A stretch of 64,000 bases of DNA, from positions 124,001 through 188,000 of the forward strand of contig MKVK01000011.1 of assembly GCA_001898825.1 (NCBI GenBank), given 5' to 3'. The stretch's first letter is position 1. The number at the start of each line of letters is the position of its first letter. This DNA is from Magnetospirillum sp. 64-120 (lineage in GTDB: Bacteria > Pseudomonadota > Alphaproteobacteria > Rhodospirillales > Magnetospirillaceae). A model generated the notes under the pieces. That model was not told where the DNA came from and searched no databases. It saw nothing but the letters and a program-made list of their open reading frames with translations. Below are positions 36,885-45,239 of the stretch, in pieces. Position numbers and translations under genes: made by a program.

Positions 36885-37409
36885 TTATTGGGCGATGACG
36901 CTGACGGCGCGGCGGTTCTGCGCCCAGGCCTGCTCGTTCGAGCCGTTGGCTTCCGGGCGTTCCTTGCCATAGGTCGAGGTGGACAGGCGGCTGCCCTGGA
37001 TGCCCTGGGCCATCAGGTATTCCTTGGCCGACTGGGCGCGACGGTCGCCCAGCGCCAGGTTGTATTCGCGGGTGCCGCGTTCGTCGGCATGGCCTTCGAT
37101 GCGCAACATGACGGTGGGATAGCGGCGCAGGAAGGCGACCTGACGATCCAAGGTGGCCTTGGCGTCGGCCGACAGCGACTGGCTGTCGGTGGCGAAGTAG
37201 ACGCGATCACCGACCGAGGTCTGGAATTCGCGCTGCATCTGGGCCAGACGTTCGGCTTCGCTCATCACGCCGCCGCCGGGACGCTGGGCGGTGGCGCCGT
37301 TGTTGTAGCCGGCGCCGGTGGCGCCTCCGGTCTGCTGAGCCTGATCCGAACAGGCGGCAACCGCCATCAAGGCGGTCAGGGCGGTGAAAGAAACGACGAT
37401 GCGACGCAT
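36885..37409 (-). CDS. pal: Peptidoglycan-associated lipoprotein Pal
   Basis: 174 residues. A lipoprotein signal peptide ends with lipobox VAAC, giving Cys20 as the lipid attachment site. A Gly/Ala/Asn-rich linker precedes an OmpA-like domain (about 65-174) with GHADERGTREYNLALGDRRA, the diaminopimelate-binding motif. Pal tethers the outer membrane to peptidoglycan and works with TolB during constriction. The tol genes are not in the window, although pal is usually the last or near-last gene of tolQRAB-pal-ybgF. AAGGGGAC lies upstream of the start. Confidence 0.93.
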   Translation of the reverse strand: MRRIVVSFTALTALMAVAACSDQAQQTGGATGAGYNNGATAQRPGGGVMSEAERLAQMQREFQTSVGDRVYFATDSQSLSADAKATLDRQVAFLRRYPTVMLRIEGHADERGTREYNLALGDRRAQSAKEYLMAQGIQGSRLSTSTYGKERPEANGSNEQAWAQNRRAVSVIAQ

Positions 37410-37478
37410 GATGCGTGTCCCCTTGGGAAGGTATGGTGCGATCCGCGATAGTGGCCACGGATCATGGCGGAAATATGG

Positions 37479-37510
37479 AACGGCCCCTCCCGAAAGGGAA
37501 GGGCCGTTTC
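37479..37510 (-). terminator. Rho-independent terminator of sodB
   Basis: ACGGCCC/GGGCCGT outer stem extended by CTCCC/GGGAA around a GAAA loop, about 25 bases beyond the sodB stop, with an AAA/TTT flank. Confidence 0.7.
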
Positions 37511-37532
37511 GCAGCAGAATCGAACTTTTGGT

Positions 37533-38129
37533 TTAGCCCAGGTTCGAAGCCACGAAGTCCCAGTTCACCAGCTTGTCCAGGAAGGTCTGGACGAAGTCGG
37601 GGCGACGGTTCTGGTAATCCAGGTAATAAGCGTGTTCCCACACGTCGACGGTCAGCAGCGCCTTCTGGCCGTGGGCCATGGGCAGGTCGGCGTTGGCGGT
37701 CTTGGTGATCTTCAAGGCGCCGTTTTCTTCCACCAGCCAAGCCCAGCCCGAACCGAACTGGGTGACGGCGGCGTTCTTGAATTCCTCGGCGAACTTTTCG
37801 TAAGTACCGAAGGCGGCTTCGATCTTGGCCAGCACGGCGCCGGTCGGCTTGCCGCCGCCGCCCTGCTTCATGCAGTTCCAGAAGAAGGTGTGGTTCCACA
37901 CTTGGGCGGCGTTGTTGAACACGCCCTGCTTGGCCGGCAGGTCCTTGGCGGCGACCATGATGATCTCTTCCAGGGACTTGGACGCCAGGTCGGTGTCCTT
38001 GACCAGGTTGTTCAGGTTGGTGACATAGGCGTTGTGGTGCTTGCCATGGTGGAAGTCCAGCGTCTGCGCCGAGATGAACGGTTCCAGAGCGGTCTTTTCA
38101 TAGGGAAGCGCGGGAAGCTCGAAAGCCAT
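37533..38129 (-). CDS. sodB: Superoxide dismutase, Fe/Mn family (Fe type)
   Basis: 198 residues. Metal ligands lie in FHHGKHH (His), WNHTFFWN (His) and DVWEHAYY (Asp and His). The [11 protein letters not shown] and [12 protein letters not shown] segments point to the iron-type enzyme. It converts superoxide to hydrogen peroxide and oxygen in the cytoplasm. AGAGG lies before ATG 38129. A TTTAGA...AAA near-palindrome (38162-38178) lies in the leader or promoter region and resembles an iron-regulator site. Confidence 0.95.
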   Translation of the reverse strand: MAFELPALPYEKTALEPFISAQTLDFHHGKHHNAYVTNLNNLVKDTDLASKSLEEIIMVAAKDLPAKQGVFNNAAQVWNHTFFWNCMKQGGGGKPTGAVLAKIEAAFGTYEKFAEEFKNAAVTQFGSGWAWLVEENGALKITKTANADLPMAHGQKALLTVDVWEHAYYLDYQNRRPDFVQTFLDKLVNWDFVASNLG

Positions 38130-38161
38130 TTTTGCCTCTTATGCTTGGGGAAGTTGGGTAG

Positions 38162-38178
38162 TTTGGAAAATGTCTAAA
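38162..38178 (-). promoter_or_regulatory. Possible iron-responsive (Irr ICE-like) site upstream of sodB
   Basis: On the minus strand TTTAGACATTTTCCAAA matches the Irr iron-control element pattern TTTAGAAT-NN-TTCTAAA at 12 of 15 defined positions. It lies about 33-49 bases before the sodB start. It is a weak match and could be chance. Confidence 0.3.
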
Positions 38179-38230
38179 CCTGGGCACAACATAGGTAAGT
38201 GAAGTCTGAATGTGAAGTGGCAAAATCCTA

Positions 38231-39394
38231 TCACGAGAATCGGAGATCGTCTCGCCCCAAGGCCAGACGGGCGGCGGCAAGACCTGATGAAGCCGCGGAT
38301 TCCAAGGTGCACGGCCAGGGCGAGGCCAGCCAGTCGCCGGCCAGGAACACCCCAGGAATTTCCGTGGTCGGGCCGGGACGGTGGCTGTGGGCGGCGATGT
38401 CGTGGCGCAGGGTGGCGCGCTTTTCCAAGATGACGCGATGGGGCGGCAAAGACGGCGGACAGGCCAGGATGGGGGCGATTTCCGCCCAAATCCGGGCCGG
38501 ATCGACCCGGTCGGGTGCCGCCGAGATGGTCACCGAGGCGACGTCGTCGCGCACGAACAACCATTGCGCCTGCCCGCCGATCAACCCCAAAGGGGCGGCA
38601 CGACGGACCGGCAGCGGCAGCAGATAATGCAGGTTGGCGATGGTTTCGTATTGAAAACGATACTGTGTGCCAAGCAGGTTTTCCACCGCCCAGGGCGGCA
38701 AAGCCAGCACCACTTTGTCATGATCGCTTATGATTTCAATGGCTTGACCGAATGTCAACTTGTGTTGACTGATGGCGGTCAGGCGCTGCTGGTAACGGAT
38801 TTCGGCTCCGTTCCGATGCAGTCGGGCCAGGATGGGGTCGATCAGGTCGGCGGACAGCCCCTTGGTGAACAGATGGCCGCGCATGCCGTTGGGGCCGCCC
38901 AACAGAATGGTCCGCAGAACCCGGGCGAACAGCGCCGCCGAGGCCAGATGCGGCGCCGTGTTCAGCAAGGCCAGACACAGGGGCTGCCAGAAACGTTGAA
39001 AGCCCGGCCTGTGACCCAGAACCTGGGTGACGGTGCTGCGGGGGCGGGGGAAAAGGGCGGCCAGCACTTCGCGCCATTGCACCGGCAGTTTTCCAGCCCT
39101 GGCTTGCCAGCGCTGTCCATGGGTCAGTTCCAGGAAATCCACGACCGGCGGCAAAGGCGACAGGGGGGCGCCGACCGCACGGGCAAGGCCCAGAACCGAC
39201 TTGTTCACCCCCAGGACAAGGTGGCTGCCGTTGTCGATGGTCCGGCCCAACAGCGGGTCGAAGAAGGACCGGCAGCGTCCGCCGGCCTGGGGGGCGGCTT
39301 CGTGGATCACCACCCGATATCCGGCATGGGACACGGCCAGGGCGGCGGCCAGACCGGACAGGCCGGCGCCCACCACGTGCAGGCGGGGCTTCAT
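38231..39394 (-). CDS. hpnE: Squalene-forming FAD-dependent desaturase-like oxidoreductase HpnE
   Basis: 387 residues. The N-terminal dinucleotide-binding motif reads VVGAGLSGLAAALAVS, followed by EAAPQAGGRCRSF, and the C-terminal FAD motif reads GVFLAGDWLASPWPCTLESA. HpnE reduces hydroxysqualene to squalene, the last step of the HpnCDE route. Phytoene-desaturase paralogues share the fold, but the gene order hpnC-hpnD-hpnE decides the call. Its ATG overlaps the hpnD stop by four bases. Confidence 0.93.
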   Translation of the reverse strand: MKPRLHVVGAGLSGLAAALAVSHAGYRVVIHEAAPQAGGRCRSFFDPLLGRTIDNGSHLVLGVNKSVLGLARAVGAPLSPLPPVVDFLELTHGQRWQARAGKLPVQWREVLAALFPRPRSTVTQVLGHRPGFQRFWQPLCLALLNTAPHLASAALFARVLRTILLGGPNGMRGHLFTKGLSADLIDPILARLHRNGAEIRYQQRLTAISQHKLTFGQAIEIISDHDKVVLALPPWAVENLLGTQYRFQYETIANLHYLLPLPVRRAAPLGLIGGQAQWLFVRDDVASVTISAAPDRVDPARIWAEIAPILACPPSLPPHRVILEKRATLRHDIAAHSHRPGPTTEIPGVFLAGDWLASPWPCTLESAASSGLAAARLALGRDDLRFS

Positions 39395-40197
39395 GCCGCC
39401 CGGGCCAGGGCGCCCAGGGCCAGTCTCAGTTTGCGCCACTGCCCCGCGCGCGGCGGTGCCGCGTTCCACAGGTCGCGGCGGATCAGGGCTTTCAGCAAGT
39501 CCTCGTAGATGGCCATCATGGCCAGGGCCGGCCACAGATTCCGCCGCGGCGCCTTGGCCAATTCGGTCCGCGCCCGGGCAAAGGCGTCTTGTGCTCGCAT
39601 CGCCGTCAATCGACAGGCTTGGGGCAGCGCCGGATGGGTCAACACCGCCAGCGGCGTCAAAGGCGGGCAGATCGAAGCTTCCAACAGGCAGGGGCGGGGC
39701 AGGTACAGGCGACCGCGGCGGGCGTCTTCGGCGACATCGCGCAAGATGTTGGTCAGCTGCAGCGCTTCGGCCAGGGCCAGGGCGAAGGCGTCGCAATCGT
39801 CGCGCCCCATGATGCGGGTGGCCAAAATCCCCACCGTGCCCGCCACCTGGCGGCAATAAAGCCGCAAATCGGCCATTTCCGGTGCCGTCAATGGTTGGTT
39901 GACATCGCTTTCCATGCCGTCCAGAAGCAGGAACAGTTCTTCGACCGGCAAGCTGTGGGCGGTGATGGCGGGCGCGATGGCGGCCACCACCGGATGCAGG
40001 GCGATGCCGGTGACGCGCCAGCTTTCCAGCGCGGCGCGGATGGTGGTCAGCTTGGCCAGACGCAGGGCGGTGTCGTCGTCGCTGTCGGCCACGTCGTCCA
40101 GGGCCCGGCAAAAACCGTAAAGCGCGAACATGGCCTGACGCTTGGTCCGGGGCAGCAAGCGCATGGGCCAGTAAAAGGATGAAGCGCGAGAACTCAT
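39391..40197 (-). CDS. hpnD: Presqualene diphosphate synthase HpnD
   Basis: 268 residues from ATG 40197, which overlaps the hpnC stop (ATGA). Both Asp-rich motifs are present: ALDDVADSDDD near residue 40 and LTNILRDVAEDARRGRLYLP near residue 155. HpnD condenses two farnesyl diphosphates to presqualene diphosphate. An ATG eight codons upstream exists but lies inside hpnC and lacks family support. With hpnC and hpnE it forms the squalene pathway that feeds hopanoid synthesis; shc is outside the window. Confidence 0.93.
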   Translation of the reverse strand: MSSRASSFYWPMRLLPRTKRQAMFALYGFCRALDDVADSDDDTALRLAKLTTIRAALESWRVTGIALHPVVAAIAPAITAHSLPVEELFLLLDGMESDVNQPLTAPEMADLRLYCRQVAGTVGILATRIMGRDDCDAFALALAEALQLTNILRDVAEDARRGRLYLPRPCLLEASICPPLTPLAVLTHPALPQACRLTAMRAQDAFARARTELAKAPRRNLWPALAMMAIYEDLLKALIRRDLWNAAPPRAGQWRKLRLALGALARAA

Positions 40198-41039
40198 GCC
40201 CGCGTCCACAATCCTTGCCAAACCCCGCCCAGGCAGGCGGCGCCATAGGCCAGGGGCGAGAGCGCCACCCGACCGGTCAGGGGATCGCGGTTTCGCAGCA
40301 ATGCGGCCAGACGGCGGCCGATTTGGATGATGATGGCGGTTTCCATGGCCAGACGGCGATCCTTCAAACGGGACGGCAGGTTATCGGCCTGATCCAGCAA
40401 CATGTCCACCCGATCCAGCATCAGATCCATCACATGGCGCAACGGTGCGCCACCGCCGCAGGCGGCCAGATGGGCCGGCGCCATGCCCACCGCCGCCATC
40501 CAGTCGGCCGGCAGGTAGACCCGGCCCAGCCGGGTGTAGTCGTCGCCGCAATCCTGCAGATGGTTCAGCACCTGAAGTGCGTCGCACAGGCTGTCCGCTT
40601 GGGGGTGCAGGCTTTCGTCCTCGCCGTGTAGGTCCAGCAGGAAGCGGCCCACCGGGGCGGCGGAACAGGCGCAATAGGCCATCAGGTCGGCCCAGGAATG
40701 GCAATGGTCGCACAAGCAATCGCGGCGGAAGGCCTGCAACAGGGCCGAGGCATGGGCCAGCAGGCGGGAATTGCCGCCCAAGGCGCCGTGAAGGGCCAAG
40801 GCGACGGGGGCGCCGGACAATCCACCCAGGCCGCGCTCGAAATTGTCCAATTGGGCGATCTTGTGACCGCGATCCAGGTCCGGAGAATCGGCGATGTCGT
40901 CGGCTTGGCGGGCAAAGCGGTAGAAGGCCATCACCGCGTTCCGCTTGTCCCGCGCCAGCAGCCACGAAGCGACGGGGAAGTTCTCGTCACCCGCCTGTTT
41001 GCTGGGGGCGGGCAGGGACGCGGCGGCGGCTCGGGCCAT
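40194..41039 (-). CDS. hpnC: Hydroxysqualene synthase HpnC
   Basis: 281 residues from ATG 41039 (AGG upstream). Asp-rich motifs QADDIADSPD and LNHLQDCGDDYTRLGRVYLP mark a trans-isoprenyl diphosphate synthase-type enzyme. HpnC converts presqualene diphosphate to hydroxysqualene. The N-terminal GDENFPVASWLLARDKRNAV is typical of HpnC rather than HpnD. First gene of the hpnCDE operon, divergent from a synthase-fold protein. Confidence 0.93.
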   Translation of the reverse strand: MARAAAASLPAPSKQAGDENFPVASWLLARDKRNAVMAFYRFARQADDIADSPDLDRGHKIAQLDNFERGLGGLSGAPVALALHGALGGNSRLLAHASALLQAFRRDCLCDHCHSWADLMAYCACSAAPVGRFLLDLHGEDESLHPQADSLCDALQVLNHLQDCGDDYTRLGRVYLPADWMAAVGMAPAHLAACGGGAPLRHVMDLMLDRVDMLLDQADNLPSRLKDRRLAMETAIIIQIGRRLAALLRNRDPLTGRVALSPLAYGAACLGGVWQGLWTRA

Positions 41040-41052
41040 GGGCAACCTGCCA

Positions 41053-41081
41053 TTGGTGTTGTGGCGGACAAGGATTATATA
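41053..41081 (+). promoter_or_regulatory. Predicted promoter of the synthase-fold gene
   Basis: TTGGTG and TATATA separated by 17 bases, in the divergent hpnC/synthase-fold region. It is 36 bases before the TTG start at 41118. The hpnC start is 14 bases away, so transcription in both directions must be packed closely. Confidence 0.5.
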
Positions 41082-41117
41082 GGAGGCCGGTCCCCAACCC
41101 ACCAGGAAAAATCCGTC

Positions 41118-41942
41118 TTGAGTGATCCACTTGCCCTTTTGGGGGAATCCCTGCGCCGCGACGACCATGATCGTTATGTCAGTTCCATGTTCGCGGCCCC
41201 GGATCGGCGGGCCGATCTGTGGGTGCTGTACGCCTTCAACCTGGAGCTGGCCCAGATCCGTCCGCAGGTGCGCGAGCCCTTGGCCGGGATGATCCGCCTG
41301 CAATGGTGGCGCGATGTCATCGCGGGGACGCGGGCCGGCGAGGCGTCGCGCCATCCGGTGGCCGGGCCGCTGGTGCAGCTGATCGGCAGATGTCAACTGC
41401 CGTTGACGGAATTCCAGCGCATCATCGATGCCCGCGAACGCGACCTGGATGCCATTCCCTTCGCCGACCGTCAGGCTTGGGTCGATTACGGCCGTGACAG
41501 CGCCGGCACCCTGGCGTCGCTGGCCTGTCGCGTCCTGGGGGCCGGCTGCGACGCGGCGCCGGATTTGGGCGCCGCCTGGGCGTTGACCGGCCTGTTGCGA
41601 TCGGTGCCTTTCCATGTGGGGCAGAACTGGCTGACCTTGCCCCGCGACGCCTTGCAGGCGGCGGGGCTGGACGCCGAAACCGTCCTGGCGGCCCAGGCCG
41701 ACAAGGCGCGGTTGGTCGGTGTGGTCAAGAATCTGGCTGACGAAACCCGCCAGTTCATGGATCGGGCGCGGCGGGCCAAGGTCGATCGCCGGGCGTTGCC
41801 GGCCCTGCTGCCGGCGGTGGCGGCGCGGGCCTATCTGGCCCGTATCGCCAGCTTGGGCGGCGACGTCTTCGATTCGCGCAGCTTCCGGCCCCGGCCCATG
41901 CCGTTGCGTCTGGCCTGGGCGTCGATGATGGGGCGGCTTTAA
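41118..41942 (+). CDS. Squalene/phytoene synthase-fold protein without catalytic aspartates (NDUFAF6-like)
   Basis: 274 residues from TTG 41118 (LSDPLALLGESLRRDDHDRY), with AGGAAAA upstream. It has the all-helical synthase fold (LYAFNLELAQIRPQV, LQWWRDVI, VPFHVGQNWLTLP), but where active enzymes have DxxxD motifs it has QIRPQ and HVGQN. It is therefore unlikely to be a synthase. It resembles the inactive family that includes the mitochondrial complex I assembly factor NDUFAF6. Its role in bacteria is not established. Divergence from hpnC suggests either a shared lipid connection or old paralogy. Confidence 0.82.
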   Translation: MSDPLALLGESLRRDDHDRYVSSMFAAPDRRADLWVLYAFNLELAQIRPQVREPLAGMIRLQWWRDVIAGTRAGEASRHPVAGPLVQLIGRCQLPLTEFQRIIDARERDLDAIPFADRQAWVDYGRDSAGTLASLACRVLGAGCDAAPDLGAAWALTGLLRSVPFHVGQNWLTLPRDALQAAGLDAETVLAAQADKARLVGVVKNLADETRQFMDRARRAKVDRRALPALLPAVAARAYLARIASLGGDVFDSRSFRPRPMPLRLAWASMMGRL

Positions 41943-41997
41943 CCCTTGTGAAGAATGAGGGCAATCCACATGTGTGGGGGAGCCAAGGGGAACCCGC

Positions 41998-44913
41998 ATG
42001 CCCGATCTTCAGGACTGCCGCGCCCATATCCGCCTGCTGCGTCACATGGACGAAGCCGAATGCGTTGACCGGCTGCGGCGCGAATGCGACTGGCCGCGCA
42101 AGCGCCGTCAGGCCATCAAGGATCGGGCGCTGGACCTGATCGCCCAAGCCCGCCGCCAAGGCCCCGGCCCGGTCGAGGCCTTCTTGCTGGAATACGGCTT
42201 GTCCAGCGCCGACGGCCGCGCCTTGATGGCCCTGGCCGAGGCCTTGCCCCGCATCCCCGATGCCGCCACCAAGGATGCTTTCATCGCCGCCAAGCTGGAC
42301 CAGGGCCATTGGGGCGAACATCGCGGCCATTCGCCGTCGCGGCTGGTCAATATGTCAACCATGGCGTTGACGTTGGCCGGACGGGTGCACGGGGCGTCGC
42401 TGGCCCAGGCGCCGTTGCGGGCCGTGCTGGACCATGCGGTGCGCTATCTGGGCGACATCTTCGTCATGGGCGAAAACATCGAACAGGCCCTGCGCCGAGC
42501 GTCTCGTCCCGATCTGGCCGGCAACCGCCACTCCTTCGACATGCTGGGCGAGGAAGCCCGCACCGCCCAACAGGCCGACGCCTATTTCCACGCCTATCAG
42601 GACGCCATCACCCAAGTGGGGCGGGCGGGCAAGGGGGTGGTCGAGGGGCCGGGGATATCGGTGAAATTATCGGCCCTGCATCCGCGCTACACCATCTTGC
42701 AGCGCCAAAGGGTGTTGGATGAACTGGTGCCGCGACTGACCGCTTTGTGTCGTCAGGCCGCATCTGTCAATATTGGGTTGACAATCGACGCCGAGGAAGC
42801 CGACCGGCTGGAACTGTCCCTGGATGTCATCGAGGCGGTTCTGGCGCAAGGCGGCTGGGACGGCTGGCAAGGCTTGGGGCTGGCGGTCCAGGCTTATCAG
42901 AAGCGGGCGGTGGCGGTTGTCGACTGGGCGGCGGCGGCGGCGCGCCGTTTCGAGACGGTGCTGGTGGTGCGGCTGGTCAAGGGCGCCTATTGGGATGGCG
43001 AGATCAAACGGGCCCAGGAACGGGGATATCAGACTTATCCGGTGTTCACCACCAAGGCGGCCACCGACCTGTCTTACCTGGTCTGCGCCCAGCGCCTGCT
43101 GGCGGCCAAGGGCGTGTTGCGGCCGGCTTTCGCCACCCATAACGCCACCAGCATGGCGGCGGTGATCGAATTGGCCCAAAGCCACCAGGATTGGGAATTC
43201 CAGCGCCTGCATGGCATGGGAACCGCCGTCCATGGCGCCCTGGCCGGCCTTCATCCCTGCCGGGTTTACGCCCCCGTGGGCGAGACCCGGGATTTGCTGC
43301 CCTATCTGGTGCGGCGCCTGCTGGAAAACGGCGCCAACACGTCGTTCATTCACGCCTTGGCCGACCAGCGCATCGCCGCCGAGGATATTGTCAATGGCGT
43401 GGTTGACGAAAAGCCGCTGCGGGTGCCGGCCAAGATTTTTTACCCGCACTGGCGACTGTCCCAAGGTCCAGACCTTTCCGATGGCGAAACATTATCCCAA
43501 TGGGATCAGGCTGTTGCCGATGTTTCTTGGCCTGATGGTTCGGCCGAAAACCAAGGCTTGGACGAAATTGTCAACAGATTGGTTGACGGTTTTGCCGATT
43601 GGGACAGCCGTCCGGCCGACCAGCGGGCGGCCATTCTGGAACGGGCCGCGGACGTGTTGGAAAATTCTCCGCATCGTTTTCTGCGCCTTGCCATGGACGA
43701 GGCGGGCAAGACCTGGACCGACGCCATCGGCGAAGTGCGGGAAGCGGTGGACTTCCTGCGCTATTACGCCGCCGAGGCGCGCCGCCTGTTCGACCGGCCG
43801 ACACCGCTGCCGGCAGTCAGCGGCGAGGAGAACCGGCTGCGGTTGCGCGGACGCGGAGTTTTCGCCTGCATTTCGCCGTGGAACTTTCCGCTGTCCATCT
43901 TCATTGGCCAAGTGGCGGCGGCGTTGGCGGCGGGAAATTGCGTCATCGCCAAGCCGGCGCCGCAAACCCCACGCATGGCCCAAGCCGCCATGGAAGTCTT
44001 GTGGCAGGCTGGTCTGCCCCGCGATGTCGCCGATCTGGTGTTGGGCGGGGCCGAGACCGGCGAGGCGGTCGTCACCCATCCGGCCATTGCCGGCGTCGCC
44101 TTTACCGGATCGCACACCACGGCCAAGCGCATCGCCCTGGCCTTGGCCGCCAAACCGGGGCCCATCGTGCCGTTGATCGCCGAAACCGGCGGCATCAACG
44201 CCATGATCGTCGATTCCACCGCTTTGCCCGAACAGGTGGCGGCCGACGTGGTGGTCTCGGCCTTTGGGTCGGCGGGGCAGCGCTGTTCGGCGCTGCGCCT
44301 GTTGTTCGTTCAAGACGAGGTGGCCGACAAGGTGTTGTCCCTGGTTGACGGTATGGTCGCGCAACTGCGCCTGGGCGCCCCCCGCGATCCGGCCACCGAC
44401 ATCGGTCCGGTGATCGACCAAGCCGCCCTGGAACGCTTGCTTCGGGCCGAAAAACAGTTGGAAAGCCATGCCCGGCAGCTGTTTCGCGGCCAGGCGCCGT
44501 CAAACGGCACCTTCATGCCGCCCACCGCCTATCAGGTGGATTGGGACCATCTGCCCGACCAGGAAATCTTTGGCCCGGTGCTGCAGGTCGTGCGCTGGCG
44601 CCACGAGGATTTTCCCCGGATCGTGGCGTGGCTGAACACCAATGGCCACGGCCTGACCCTGGGGGTGCACACGCGTATTGAAACGATGTCGGAACGAATT
44701 GCAGCAGAAGCCCGTATCGGCAACATATATGTCAACCGATGGATGACAGGCGCTATGGTTGGATGCCAGCCCTTTGGCGGCATGGGATTGTCGGGGACCG
44801 GGCCGAAAACCGGCGGCCCTCACACGCTTCTTCGTTTCGCAATGGAAACAGTCGTCACCGTCAACACCGCCGCGTTGGGCGGCAACGTCACCCTGCTTTG
44901 TGGCGAGGGGTGA
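41998..44913 (+). CDS. putA: Bifunctional proline dehydrogenase / P5C dehydrogenase PutA
   Basis: 971 residues from ATG 41998 (AAGGGGAACCCGC upstream), a short-type PutA. The proline dehydrogenase barrel covers about 100-420 (LVKGAYWDGEIKRAQ, FATHNATSM). The aldehyde dehydrogenase domain covers about 500-960 with general-base E729 (IAETGG) and catalytic C763 (SAGQRCSALR). Together they oxidise proline to glutamate with FAD and NAD, passing the intermediate internally. There is no N-terminal ribbon-helix-helix domain, so it should not repress its own promoter. No Lrp-type regulator is beside it. Confidence 0.95.
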   Translation: MPDLQDCRAHIRLLRHMDEAECVDRLRRECDWPRKRRQAIKDRALDLIAQARRQGPGPVEAFLLEYGLSSADGRALMALAEALPRIPDAATKDAFIAAKLDQGHWGEHRGHSPSRLVNMSTMALTLAGRVHGASLAQAPLRAVLDHAVRYLGDIFVMGENIEQALRRASRPDLAGNRHSFDMLGEEARTAQQADAYFHAYQDAITQVGRAGKGVVEGPGISVKLSALHPRYTILQRQRVLDELVPRLTALCRQAASVNIGLTIDAEEADRLELSLDVIEAVLAQGGWDGWQGLGLAVQAYQKRAVAVVDWAAAAARRFETVLVVRLVKGAYWDGEIKRAQERGYQTYPVFTTKAATDLSYLVCAQRLLAAKGVLRPAFATHNATSMAAVIELAQSHQDWEFQRLHGMGTAVHGALAGLHPCRVYAPVGETRDLLPYLVRRLLENGANTSFIHALADQRIAAEDIVNGVVDEKPLRVPAKIFYPHWRLSQGPDLSDGETLSQWDQAVADVSWPDGSAENQGLDEIVNRLVDGFADWDSRPADQRAAILERAADVLENSPHRFLRLAMDEAGKTWTDAIGEVREAVDFLRYYAAEARRLFDRPTPLPAVSGEENRLRLRGRGVFACISPWNFPLSIFIGQVAAALAAGNCVIAKPAPQTPRMAQAAMEVLWQAGLPRDVADLVLGGAETGEAVVTHPAIAGVAFTGSHTTAKRIALALAAKPGPIVPLIAETGGINAMIVDSTALPEQVAADVVVSAFGSAGQRCSALRLLFVQDEVADKVLSLVDGMVAQLRLGAPRDPATDIGPVIDQAALERLLRAEKQLESHARQLFRGQAPSNGTFMPPTAYQVDWDHLPDQEIFGPVLQVVRWRHEDFPRIVAWLNTNGHGLTLGVHTRIETMSERIAAEARIGNIYVNRWMTGAMVGCQPFGGMGLSGTGPKTGGPHTLLRFAMETVVTVNTAALGGNVTLLCGEG

Positions 44914-44916
44914 CGA

Positions 44917-44948
44917 AAAACCGCCGGAACCCAGGGTTCCAGCGGTTT
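44917..44948. terminator. Bidirectional hairpin between putA and the DUF2892 gene
   Basis: AAACCGC/GCGGTTT outer stem with an inner GGAAC/GTTCC stem and one mismatch, starting four bases after the putA stop. A-tract and T-tract flank both sides. Confidence 0.75.
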
Positions 44949-44973
44949 CCGTCTGTCAACATGATGGTTGACG

Positions 44974-45162
44974 TTACTTGGTCTTGCAGGTCTTGATGCC
45001 CAGCGGCAGGTAAGCCGGGCACCAGCCGATCAGGCCGGTCAACAGCGGCACCACGCCGATATAGCCCCAGACGCCGACGGTATTGGTGACCGCCAGCGCG
45101 ATCAAAGCCAGACCGACGACGATGCGCAGGATGCGGTCGATGCCGCCAACGTTCTTGTTCAT
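44974..45162 (-). CDS. DUF2892 (YgaP-like membrane domain) protein
   Basis: 62 residues: MNKNVGGIDRILRIVVG opens the DUF2892 domain, followed by two transmembrane helices and WCPAYLPLGIKTC, the family's conserved end with cysteines. It resembles the membrane part of the rhodanese YgaP, without the rhodanese domain. Function is unknown; links to sulfur or nitric oxide responses have been proposed for relatives. It lies 73 bases downstream of a Crp/Fnr regulator gene on the same strand, with a palindrome between, so regulation by that protein is likely. Confidence 0.88.
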   Translation of the reverse strand: MNKNVGGIDRILRIVVGLALIALAVTNTVGVWGYIGVVPLLTGLIGWCPAYLPLGIKTCKTK

Positions 45163-45226
45163 GGAAATGATCCCCAGTCAGGTGTCGAAAGATCACCCTT
45201 TATAGGCCGATGGGGGCAGGCGTTCC

Positions 45227-45239
45227 GTGACTAGGTCAC
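45227..45239. promoter_or_regulatory. GTGAC-TAG-GTCAC palindrome before the DUF2892 gene
   Basis: Perfect 5-bp arms with a three-base centre, overlapping the stop codon of the Crp/Fnr gene and about 65 bases before the DUF2892 start. The arms match Crp/Fnr half-sites (TGTGA), but the spacing is shorter than the usual six bases. Confidence 0.35.

Noticed and set aside
38231-41039. Carotenoid genes crtB and crtI.
   Set aside because: Two synthase-type genes followed by an HpnE-type oxidoreductase in coupled order match hpnCDE.
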